Assembly: GCF_017377775.1 (NCBI RefSeq)
Contig: NZ_JAFVLN010000007.1
Coordinates: forward strand, 1 to 64,000
Direction of reading: 5' to 3'
Source: Streptomyces sp. VRA16 Mangrove soil
Lineage (GTDB): Bacteria; Actinomycetota; Actinomycetes; Streptomycetales; Streptomycetaceae
DNA: 64,000 bases
The notes beneath the pieces were generated by a model. The model saw only the letters and a list, made by a program, of their open reading frames with translations, was not told the origin of the DNA and did not search any database. Every line of letters begins with the position of its first letter. Position 1 is the stretch's first letter. The position numbers and the translations under genes are program-made. Shown here one piece after another: positions 41,338 to 48,196 of this stretch.

Positions 41338-42663
41338 ATGACCAGAGACGACGAGCTCGGCGAACTCGCCGCGCTGCGCGCCCGGGTGAGCGAACTGGAA
41401 GCCGAGCAGAGCGCCCCGCCCCCGCGCCGCTCCCGCCTGAAATCGACGCTTGCCGTGGTCCTGGTCGTCCTCGCGGCGATCCTCACGCCGCTCAGCGTCG
41501 TCGCCGTCTGGTCGGACGCGCTGATCGGCGACACCGACCGCTATGTGCAGACCATGGCGCCGCTCGCCGACGACCCGGACGTGCAGAACGCCGTCGCGAA
41601 CCGGGTCACCACGGCCGTCATGCAGCAGATCAACGTGGACGATCTGCTCTCCGGCGTCTCCCCCGCCGACCGGCCCCGTCTGGAGAAGGCGCTGGGTGCG
41701 GCCAGCGGGCCTCTCACCAGCGGCCTCACGTCCCTGGTGCACGGCACGGCCGAGAGGTTCGTCTCCAGCAGCGCCTTCGCCACCGTGTGGGACCAGCTCA
41801 ACCGCACCGCGCACGCCGCCGTCGACAAGGCGCTCACCGGCAACGGCGGCGGCGCGGTCAAGGTCGAGGACGGCGAGGTGCGGCTGGATCTCGCGCCGGT
41901 CGTCGAGAAGGTGAAGCAGGCCCTCGTCGACCAGGGCCTCACGGTCGCGGCGAAGATCCCGACCGTCCACACGAGCATCACGGTGATGCAGTCCACCGGC
42001 ACCCTCGCCAAGGCCCGCACCGGTTTCCGGCTGCTCCAGCTGCTGTCCTGGGTGCTGCCGCTGATCGTCCTGCTGCTCGTCGCCGGCGCCGTGCTGCTGG
42101 CCCGGCGCCGCCGCCGGGCCCTGATCACCGCCGCGATCGCGGTCGCCGTCGGCGCGCTGGTCCTCGGCCTCGCCCTGTGGATCGGCCGCGCCGTCTACCT
42201 GGACGCGCTGCCCGCCGACGTCTCCCGGCCCGCCGCCGAGTCCGTCTACGACACCCTGATCCGCTTCCTGCGCACGGCCGTCCGCGTCGTCGCCGTGCTC
42301 GGCGCGGTGATCGCGCTCGCGGCCTGGCTGTGCGGCCCGGGCCGCTGGGCGCGTGCGGTGCGCGGCGCGTGGACCGGCGGGATCGGCTCCGTACGGCAGG
42401 CCACCGGCGTGGGCACGATCGGGCCCGTCGGGCCGTGGGTGCACCGGATGCGCACCTGGCTGAACTGGACGGTGGCGGCCGTCGCCGTGGTCGTGCTGCT
42501 CGTCTGGAACTATCCGACCGGCGCGGTCGTCGCCTGGATCGCGGTGTGCGCCGTGTGCGCGCTCGCCGTCATCGAGTTCCTGGACGCGCCTGCGCTGCCG
42601 GATCTGCCGGCGGGTCCTGGGGCACCCGCAGCAGACGGGCCGGCAGACGCTCGTGCGCGATGA
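41338..42663 (+). CDS. multi-pass membrane protein with large exterior domain, function unknown
   Basis: 441 aa. A short coiled-coil-like start (ELAALRARVSELEAEQ) precedes the first helix (STLAVVLVVLAAILTPLSVVAVW). Residues about 60-225 are a soluble domain with TDRYVQTMAPLADDPDVQNAVANRVTTAVMQQINVDDLLSGV, probably outside. Four or five helices follow to the C-terminus. This layout recurs in actinobacterial conserved membrane proteins, but no function is assigned. Its last 95 bp overlap the convergent YihY gene. TGGAG precedes the ATG. Confidence 0.85.
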   Translation: MTRDDELGELAALRARVSELEAEQSAPPPRRSRLKSTLAVVLVVLAAILTPLSVVAVWSDALIGDTDRYVQTMAPLADDPDVQNAVANRVTTAVMQQINVDDLLSGVSPADRPRLEKALGAASGPLTSGLTSLVHGTAERFVSSSAFATVWDQLNRTAHAAVDKALTGNGGGAVKVEDGEVRLDLAPVVEKVKQALVDQGLTVAAKIPTVHTSITVMQSTGTLAKARTGFRLLQLLSWVLPLIVLLLVAGAVLLARRRRRALITAAIAVAVGALVLGLALWIGRAVYLDALPADVSRPAAESVYDTLIRFLRTAVRVVAVLGAVIALAAWLCGPGRWARAVRGAWTGGIGSVRQATGVGTIGPVGPWVHRMRTWLNWTVAAVAVVVLLVWNYPTGAVVAWIAVCAVCALAVIEFLDAPALPDLPAGPGAPAADGPADARAR

Positions 42664-43462
42664 CGTAACCGGCGGAGATGCCCACGCACACCACCGTGAA
42701 CAGCACGATCAGCCACGACAGCAGCGTGAAGACGAGGCCGAACGGGCCGAACTGGGCCAGTGACCGGTCCAGGGTGCGCGGGATGTAGATCCGGGAGGCG
42801 ACGGTCAGGCCGACCGCCCCGATGCCGGTGAGCAGTGCGCCCGGCAGCAGCGGCAGCCAGGTCATCCGCCCGCCGAGCAGCAGGTGCTGCGTCCACCACC
42901 ACAGCGCGGTGCTGGTGACGAGGCACAGCGGCAGGCCCAGCCACAGGCCGGCGCCGAACCCGTCGCGCAGCAGCCCCTGCATGACGAGCGCGACGAACCA
43001 CACCGCGAGCCAGGCGAGCCACCGCCAGGCGACGATCGAGAACTTCCCCGGCGGCAGATGCCAGGCCCGCTCGCAGACCCGTTGCAGGGCGCGGCTGCAC
43101 GCGGTCGCCGAGGCGAGCAGGACGAGGACGCCGATGACGCCGGTGGCGTTGCGGGTCGCGTCGTCCTGTGCCCCGAAGACCTGCCTGACCTGGTCGGCCG
43201 ACGCGCCGTCGAGACCGAGCATGCCGCGCAGCGAGTCCAGCAGGTGCTGGCGCACGGAGGCCGGCGTGAACGCGGCCACGACGAACAGCACCGGCAGCGC
43301 GGTGAGGAACGTCTGCGCGGCGAGCCGGGTCGCCGAGTCGAGCAGGTTCACGGCGACCATCTGCCGGGTCATGCGTGTGATGAAGGGGAACTCCTCCTGG
43401 AGTTCCTGGACCCGCCGGGTCGCCCAGCCGGTGACCTTGGCGGCGGTGCTGCTGTCGCTCAT
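42569..43462 (-). CDS. YihY/BrkB family inner-membrane protein
   Basis: 297 aa with six to seven hydrophobic helices. Features include NLLDSATRLAAQTFLTALPVLFVVAAFTP near the N-terminus and the late FGPFGLVFTLLSWLIVLFTVVCVGISAGYVI, matching the YihY fold. The role of the family is unsettled; it was once called ribonuclease BN by mistake. The C-terminal 32 codons overlap the 3' end of the convergent membrane-protein gene on the other strand, so the two mRNAs share antisense sequence. Confidence 0.9.
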   Translation of the reverse strand: MSDSSTAAKVTGWATRRVQELQEEFPFITRMTRQMVAVNLLDSATRLAAQTFLTALPVLFVVAAFTPASVRQHLLDSLRGMLGLDGASADQVRQVFGAQDDATRNATGVIGVLVLLASATACSRALQRVCERAWHLPPGKFSIVAWRWLAWLAVWFVALVMQGLLRDGFGAGLWLGLPLCLVTSTALWWWTQHLLLGGRMTWLPLLPGALLTGIGAVGLTVASRIYIPRTLDRSLAQFGPFGLVFTLLSWLIVLFTVVCVGISAGYVIAHERLPARLLRVPQDPPADPAAQARPGTR

Positions 43463-43545
43463 AGCTGCTCAGCATGCGGGGGGCGCCGTCCGGCACAAGG
43501 ACGCCGGGCGGCGCCGTGGGCCGGACGGGTGACCGGTCAGCCGGC

Positions 43546-43989
43546 TCAGATGTCCATGCCGTACGTCAGGAAGACGGTCCTGGCGCCGTGCCGGTCGTAG
43601 ACGGCCCGCGCCCGGTAGTTGTTCTCGGCGGTGCGCCACCGCACGTTCGGCCAGCCCTCGGCGGCGGCGACGCGGCGCAGCTCCTCGAAGAGCGCGTCGA
43701 CGGCGCCGCTCCCGCGGTGCGCCGGGTCGACGAACAGGTCGTCGAGGAAGCCGCGGGTCCCGTTGAGCGGGGAGTCCTCGGCGCGGTAGTGCGCGAAGCC
43801 GACCGGGGTGCCGTCCTCGGCGCGGGCGATCAGGCAGCGGGTCGAGCGCGCCGGGTCGTGGATCCAGGCCCAGGCCCGGTCGATGTCGGCTTCATTCAGC
43901 CCGACTTCGTAGAACGCGGCGTATCCGGCGAAGAGTTGCCGCCAGACGAGGTGGTCGCGCGGCTCGGCGGCGGAGACGTCGGTGATCAT
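43546..43989 (-). CDS. GNAT family N-acetyltransferase
   Basis: 147 aa. The acetyl-CoA loop is in FLDDLFVDPAHRGSGAVDALFEELRRVA (an R-x-x-G-x-G/A-type motif), followed by NVRWRTAENNYRARAVYDRHGA. Substrate not determinable. The ATG at 43989 lies 7 nt after TAGAGT, and a TTGACG -35 box is 17 bp further upstream (44020-44025), so this is one of the best-defined promoters in the window. An inverted repeat brackets the -35 box. It is 48 bp downstream of the GlxA-type regulator gene on the same strand. Confidence 0.9.
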   Translation of the reverse strand: MITDVSAAEPRDHLVWRQLFAGYAAFYEVGLNEADIDRAWAWIHDPARSTRCLIARAEDGTPVGFAHYRAEDSPLNGTRGFLDDLFVDPAHRGSGAVDALFEELRRVAAAEGWPNVRWRTAENNYRARAVYDRHGARTVFLTYGMDI

Positions 43990-43996
43990 GACGTGG

Positions 43997-44025
43997 ACTC
44001 TAGAGGGGCGTTGCACTAGCGTCAA
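43997..44025 (-). promoter_or_regulatory. promoter of the GNAT gene
   Basis: On the minus strand, TTGACG (44020-44025), a 17-bp spacer, then TAGAGT (43997-44002), then 7 nt to the ATG. It is leaderless by spacing. Confidence 0.7.
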
Positions 44026-44046
44026 CAGGCTTTCGCTCTAGTGCAA
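44011..44046. promoter_or_regulatory. inverted repeat around the GNAT -35 box
   Basis: TTGCACTAG at 44011-44019 and CTAGTGCAA at 44038-44046 are perfect 9-bp arms with an 18-bp spacer. The right arm overlaps the stop of the GlxA-type gene. The octamer GTGCAATT recurs at 45061-45068 beside that gene's start, so both may be operators for it. Confidence 0.6.
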
Positions 44047-45060
44047 TTGGTTCAGAGGGTGAGGGCCGACGGGCAGGGGCTGGTGGGTGGAGAACCGCTG
44101 CCGGTACGCCGACGGGCTCAGCCCCGTCGCCCGCTTCACCCGCGCCCGCAGATTGGCCGCGCTGCCCAGGCCGCTGCGCCGGGCGACGACGTCGAGGCGC
44201 TGCTCCCCGCGCTCGATGAGCCGGCACGCGAGGGCGACCCGCTCGCCGAGCAGCCAGGCCAGCGGGGTCGTGCCCAGTTCGGCGCGGAAGCGGCGGTGCA
44301 GGGTGGCGGGGCTGACCCCGGCGCGGGCGGCCAGGTCGCCCACCGCCAGGGGCCGGTCGAGGTGCTCCCGCGCCCAGTCGAGCAGCGGCGCGAGCGAGGC
44401 GTCCGGCACCTCGGGTACCGGCCGCTCCACGAACTGCCGCTGCCCGCCGTCGCGGTGGGCGGCGAAGACCAGGCGCCGGGAGACCGCGTTGGCGATCTCC
44501 GCGCCGTGGTCGCGGCGCACGAGGTGCAGGCCCAGATCGAGGGCCGAGGCGCTGCCGGATGCGGTGAGGAGGTCGCCGTCGTCCACGAACAGCACGTCGG
44601 ACTCCAGGCGCACCCCGGGGAACCGGGCCCGGAACGCGTCCGCCCACATCCAGTGACAGGCCGCCCGCCGCCCGTCGAGCAGCCCCGCCTCGGCCAGCGT
44701 GAACGCCCCGCTGCAGAACCCGACGAGCCGCGCCCCGCGCGCGTGCGCCGCCCGGATCGCCTCCAGGACGGCGGACCTGCGCGGCACTTCGATGTCGGGC
44801 CGGTTCGGCACGATCACCGTGTCCGCCGTCTCCAGCGCGGACAGGTCCGCGACCCCGCTCAGGGTGAAGAACCCGTCCCGCATCAGCACGCTCGGCTCGG
44901 CGGCGCAGAGGCTGAACTCGTAGAGCCTGCAGCCCAGTTCGGGCCTGCTGAGACCGAACACCTCGATGGCGCAGGAGAGCTCGAAGGGGTTGGAGTTCTC
45001 GTCGACGAGAGCGACGACGCGGGGGGTGCGGCCGGGCGGCTGCGAGGATCCATGCGACAT
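44038..45060 (-). CDS. GlxA-type AraC family regulator with DJ-1/PfpI domain
   Basis: 340 aa. The N-terminal DJ-1/PfpI-like domain (VVALVDENSNPFELSCAIEVFGLSRPEL, ARLVGFCSGAFTLAEAGLLDGRRAACHW, with the nucleophile-elbow-like Cys in GFCSGAF) is followed by an AraC DNA-binding domain of two helix-turn-helices (LAVGDLAARAGVSPATLHRRFRAELGTTPLAWLLGERVALACRLI, then LDVVARRSGLGSAANLRARVKRATGLSPSAYRQRF). The start is ATG 45060, with AGGA 8 nt upstream; TTG 45066 is possible. It diverges from the cupin gene and is followed by the GNAT gene; matching GTGCAATT elements flank it. Confidence 0.9.
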   Translation of the reverse strand: MSHGSSQPPGRTPRVVALVDENSNPFELSCAIEVFGLSRPELGCRLYEFSLCAAEPSVLMRDGFFTLSGVADLSALETADTVIVPNRPDIEVPRRSAVLEAIRAAHARGARLVGFCSGAFTLAEAGLLDGRRAACHWMWADAFRARFPGVRLESDVLFVDDGDLLTASGSASALDLGLHLVRRDHGAEIANAVSRRLVFAAHRDGGQRQFVERPVPEVPDASLAPLLDWAREHLDRPLAVGDLAARAGVSPATLHRRFRAELGTTPLAWLLGERVALACRLIERGEQRLDVVARRSGLGSAANLRARVKRATGLSPSAYRQRFSTHQPLPVGPHPLNQLH

Positions 45061-45076
45061 GTGCAATTCCTAGCAC
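45061..45076. promoter_or_regulatory. candidate operator between GlxA-type regulator and cupin
   Basis: GTGCAATTCCTAGCAC, with GTGC/GCAC ends, directly abutting the regulator ATG. It shares GTGCAATT with 44041-44048, and CTAGCAC resembles the CTAGTGC arm there. Confidence 0.45.
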
Positions 45077-45104
45077 TCACCGGGGAGGCGGCGCCGCCCG
45101 CAGC

Positions 45105-45512
45105 ATGGAGGCCATGGAACCCACCGCACCCGTGCAGCTCGCCAAGGCCCTGACCACCTTCGACGCGCTGTGGAGCCCGCGCATCGTCACCACCGTCAAC
45201 GACTACGACGTCCGCCTCGCCAAGGCCGAGGGCGAGCACGTCTGGCACGTCCACGCGGACACCGACGAGTTCTTCCTGGTCGTGGAGGGCGAGCTGACCA
45301 TCGCCCTGCGCGAGGAGGGCGGCGAGCGCGCCGTGGTCCTGGAGCGCGGCAGCGTCTTCACCGTCCCGCGCGGCACCTGGCACAAGCCGCACGCGGCCCC
45401 CGGCACCGCGATCCTCGTCCTCGAACCGACGGGGACGTCCTCGACGGGCGACGCCCACGACCCCGTACCGGACCACGTCGACTCGACGACGGGGCACACC
45501 TGGCACGCATGA
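45105..45512 (+). CDS. cupin domain protein
   Basis: 135 aa. A small beta-barrel with both cupin motifs: EHVWHVHADTDEFFLVVEGEL (metal-binding His and Glu) and VFTVPRGTWHKPHA. It could be an enzyme or a binding protein; small cupins in actinobacteria are rarely assigned. The ATG at 45105 or the in-frame ATG at 45114 may be the start; neither has an ideal ribosome site. It diverges from the GlxA-type regulator, which probably controls it. Confidence 0.88.
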   Translation: MEAMEPTAPVQLAKALTTFDALWSPRIVTTVNDYDVRLAKAEGEHVWHVHADTDEFFLVVEGELTIALREEGGERAVVLERGSVFTVPRGTWHKPHAAPGTAILVLEPTGTSSTGDAHDPVPDHVDSTTGHTWHA

Positions 45513-45534
45513 GCGCGCGTGGCACCCTTGAATC

Positions 45535-47358
45535 ATGAACGACTCCGCGCCCGCCCCCGCTCCCCGCCGTGCCCGTGTCCGCGCCCCCGAGCTGGTCGGC
45601 AAGGGCGGCTGGCTGAACACGGGCGGGACCGGCTACACCCTCGCGGACCTGCGCGGACGCATCGTCATCCTGGATTTCTGGACGTTCTGCTGCATCAACT
45701 GCCTGCACGTCCTCGACGAGCTGCGGGAGCTGGAGGAGAAGCACCGCGACACCGTCGTGATCATCGGTGTGCACTCGCCGAAGTTCGTGCACGAGGCCGA
45801 GCACGCGGCGGTCGTCGACGCGGTCGAGCGGTACGGGGTGGAGCACCCCGTCCTCGACGACCCGGAGCTCGCGACCTGGAAGCAGTACGCGGTCCGGGCC
45901 TGGCCCACGCTCGTCGTCATCGACCCCGAGGGGTACGTCGTCGCCCAGCACGCCGGTGAGGGGCACGCGCACGCCATCGCCCGGCTGGTGGACGAGCTGG
46001 AGGCCGAGCACGCGGCGAAGGGCACGCTGCGCCGCGGCGACGGCCCGTACGTCGCCCCCGAGCCGGTCGCCACCGACCTGCGCTTCCCCGGCAAGGCGCT
46101 GCTGCTGCCGTCGGGGAACTTCCTGGTCAGCGACACGACCCGGCACCAGCTCGTGGAGCTGGCCGGGGACGGCGAGACGGTCGTGCGGCGCATCGGCAGC
46201 GGTGAGCGCGGCTTCGGTCCCGACGCCTTCAACGAGCCGCAGGGCCTCGCCCTCCTCGACGAGCACACCGTCGTCGTCGCCGACACGGTCAACCACGCGC
46301 TGCGCGCCGTCGACCTCGGGACGGGGGAGATCACCACCCTCGCCGGGACCGGCAAGCAGTGGTGGCAGGGCTCCCCGACCAGCGGCCCGGCCCGCGAGGT
46401 CGACCTCTCCTCGCCCTGGGACGTGGCGGTCTTCGGCGGCAAGGTGTGGATCGCGATGGCGGGCGTCCACCAGCTGTGGACGTACGACCCCGAGGCCGGC
46501 GTCGTCGCCGTCGCGGCGGGGACGACGAACGAGGGCCTGGTCGACGGACCGGGCGCAGAGGCCTGGTTCGCGCAGCCGTCCGGGCTCGCCGCCACCGAGG
46601 ACCGCCTGTGGGTGGCCGACTCCGAGACGAGCGCGCTGCGCTACGTGGACCTCGACGGCGCCGTGCACACGGCGGTCGGCACCGGCCTCTTCGACTTCGG
46701 GCACCGCGACGGGGATGCTCAGCAGGCCCTGTTCCAGCATCCGTTGGGCGTCACCGCGCTGCCCGACGGCTCGGTCGCGGTCTCGGACACGTACAACCAC
46801 GCGCTGCGCCGCTACGACCCGGCGACGGACCGGGTGACCACGCTGGCGACGGATGTGCGGGAGCCCAGCGGCGCCGTCCTGGCCGGCTCCGACATCGTGG
46901 TCGTCGAGTCCGCGCGGCACCGGCTGACCCGGCTGCGGCTGCCCGACGAGGCCGTCCGCGTCGAGTCCGTCGCCCACCGCACCCGGCGCGCCGCGACCGA
47001 GGTGGCGGGCGGCAAGCTCCGGCTGGACGTCGTCTTCCAGGCCCCGGCGGGCCAGAAGCTCGACACCCGCTACGGCCCCTCGACCCGGCTCCTGGTCTCC
47101 TCCACCCCGCCCGAGCTGCTGGTCTCCGGCGACGGCGCGGGCACCGAGCTGTCCCGCGAACTCGTCCTGAACGCGGACGTCACCGAGGGCGTCCTGCACG
47201 TCTCGGCGATGGCGGCGTCCTGCGACACGGCGTCCGACAACGAGTACCCCGCCTGTCACGTGCACCAGCAGGACTGGGGTGTCCCGGTCGTGCTGGTGGG
47301 TGACGGCGGGGCGCGGCGGCTGCCGCTGGTGCTCGCGGGCATGGACGAAGGGGCCTGA
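45535..47358 (+). CDS. thioredoxin-like protein with NHL-repeat beta-propeller
   Basis: 607 aa. Residues about 20-150 are a thioredoxin/TlpA-like domain with WTFCCINCLHVLDEL, where the CxxC redox pair lies in CCINC. Residues about 180-480 are NHL repeats forming a propeller (GFGPDAFNEPQGLALLDEHTVVVADTVNHALRAVDL and QHPLGVTALPDGSVAVSDTYNHALRRYD). The C-terminal part is a beta-rich domain. The architecture is that of NHLRC2-like proteins; no signal peptide is present, so it should be cytoplasmic. CACCCT lies 6 nt upstream of the ATG, suggesting a leaderless mRNA. Confidence 0.92.
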   Translation: MNDSAPAPAPRRARVRAPELVGKGGWLNTGGTGYTLADLRGRIVILDFWTFCCINCLHVLDELRELEEKHRDTVVIIGVHSPKFVHEAEHAAVVDAVERYGVEHPVLDDPELATWKQYAVRAWPTLVVIDPEGYVVAQHAGEGHAHAIARLVDELEAEHAAKGTLRRGDGPYVAPEPVATDLRFPGKALLLPSGNFLVSDTTRHQLVELAGDGETVVRRIGSGERGFGPDAFNEPQGLALLDEHTVVVADTVNHALRAVDLGTGEITTLAGTGKQWWQGSPTSGPAREVDLSSPWDVAVFGGKVWIAMAGVHQLWTYDPEAGVVAVAAGTTNEGLVDGPGAEAWFAQPSGLAATEDRLWVADSETSALRYVDLDGAVHTAVGTGLFDFGHRDGDAQQALFQHPLGVTALPDGSVAVSDTYNHALRRYDPATDRVTTLATDVREPSGAVLAGSDIVVVESARHRLTRLRLPDEAVRVESVAHRTRRAATEVAGGKLRLDVVFQAPAGQKLDTRYGPSTRLLVSSTPPELLVSGDGAGTELSRELVLNADVTEGVLHVSAMAASCDTASDNEYPACHVHQQDWGVPVVLVGDGGARRLPLVLAGMDEGA

Positions 47359-47379
47359 CCGTCCGCCCGCGGCGGATCA

Positions 47380-48102
47380 TCAGAAGTCGTACGGCTTCTT
47401 GGTGTTCCAGGACAGCACCTCGATGCCGTCGGCCTTCTTGCCGGCGTACTCGACCTCGCCCGGCGTCTTCAGGGTGACCACACCGCTGGAGTTGTCGACG
47501 TCGTTCATCTGCAGGGACAGCCGGATCGACGTGAAGTAGTCGTCCTCGGCCTTGATGTCCTGGTAGACGGGGAGCGCGGAGTAGACCGTGCCGCCGGCCT
47601 TCACGAGGATCGGCTGCGCGGGCTGCTCGTCCTTCTTGGACAGCGGCACGTCGCCGTTGGCGTCGCCCGGCGTGACGACGGGGAACTTCTGCACGGTGCA
47701 GGCGCTGCCCGACTTGTTCACCGCGGTGATCAGCAGGTGGTCGCCCTGCTGCTCGGGGAACCTGCGGGTCAGCGTGTAGGACAGCGAGGCCGTCCGGCAC
47801 TCGGGGGCGGCCGACGTCCCGGTGCCCTGCTTGCCCGGGCTCTTCTTGGTGGCGCCCGCCTGCGCGGTGCCGCTGCCCGAGCCCGACGTGCCGGAGGCGG
47901 TCGTGTCGGCGGACGCCGTGTCGCCGGTCTTGCTGTCGGTGCTCGTGGCGCCGGCCGTGCTGTTGGTGGTCTTGGCGGCGGCGCCCTCGTCCTTGGTGCC
48001 GCTGCCGTCACCGCCGCAGGCGGTCAGGGTGAGGGCGAGCGCGGCGGCGGCGCCGGCGAGGACGGTCGTACGGGCCGTGCGGGTCAGGATGGTGCGGTTC
48101 AC
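47380..48102 (-). CDS. DUF4232-type lipoprotein of the first regulator module
   Basis: 240 aa. The lipoprotein signal peptide ends LALTLTAC with the lipidated Cys at about residue 29. A Thr/Ser/Gly-rich linker of about 65 residues follows, then a C-terminal beta-sandwich-like domain with two Cys (PECRTASLSYTL and SGSACTVQKFPVV) resembling DUF4232. It should be anchored outside the membrane. The GTG at 48102 follows GGGGGAG. A SARP-type promoter (48159-48190) lies between it and the regulator gene upstream, so it is probably the direct target of that regulator. Confidence 0.87.
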   Translation of the reverse strand: MNRTILTRTARTTVLAGAAAALALTLTACGGDGSGTKDEGAAAKTTNSTAGATSTDSKTGDTASADTTASGTSGSGSGTAQAGATKKSPGKQGTGTSAAPECRTASLSYTLTRRFPEQQGDHLLITAVNKSGSACTVQKFPVVTPGDANGDVPLSKKDEQPAQPILVKAGGTVYSALPVYQDIKAEDDYFTSIRLSLQMNDVDNSSGVVTLKTPGEVEYAGKKADGIEVLSWNTKKPYDF

Positions 48103-48158
48103 GGTGGTGCTCCCCCGTTCAGGGCGGCCGCCTGGTCCGGTGGGCCGCTGTGACGACT

Positions 48159-48190
48159 ACAGTGCCCGGTCCCGTCGCCGTCTTGTCGCT
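48159..48190 (-). promoter_or_regulatory. SARP-type promoter of the first lipoprotein gene
   Basis: On the minus strand: heptamer AGCGACA (48184-48190), heptamer GGCGACG (48173-48179, 11 bp later), an 8-bp gap, then CACTGT (48159-48164) as the -10 box. SARP activators bind heptamer repeats at 11-bp period with the last one 8 bp from the -10. The repeats here share GCGAC. Confidence 0.5.
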
Positions 48191-48196
48191 CCCGCG

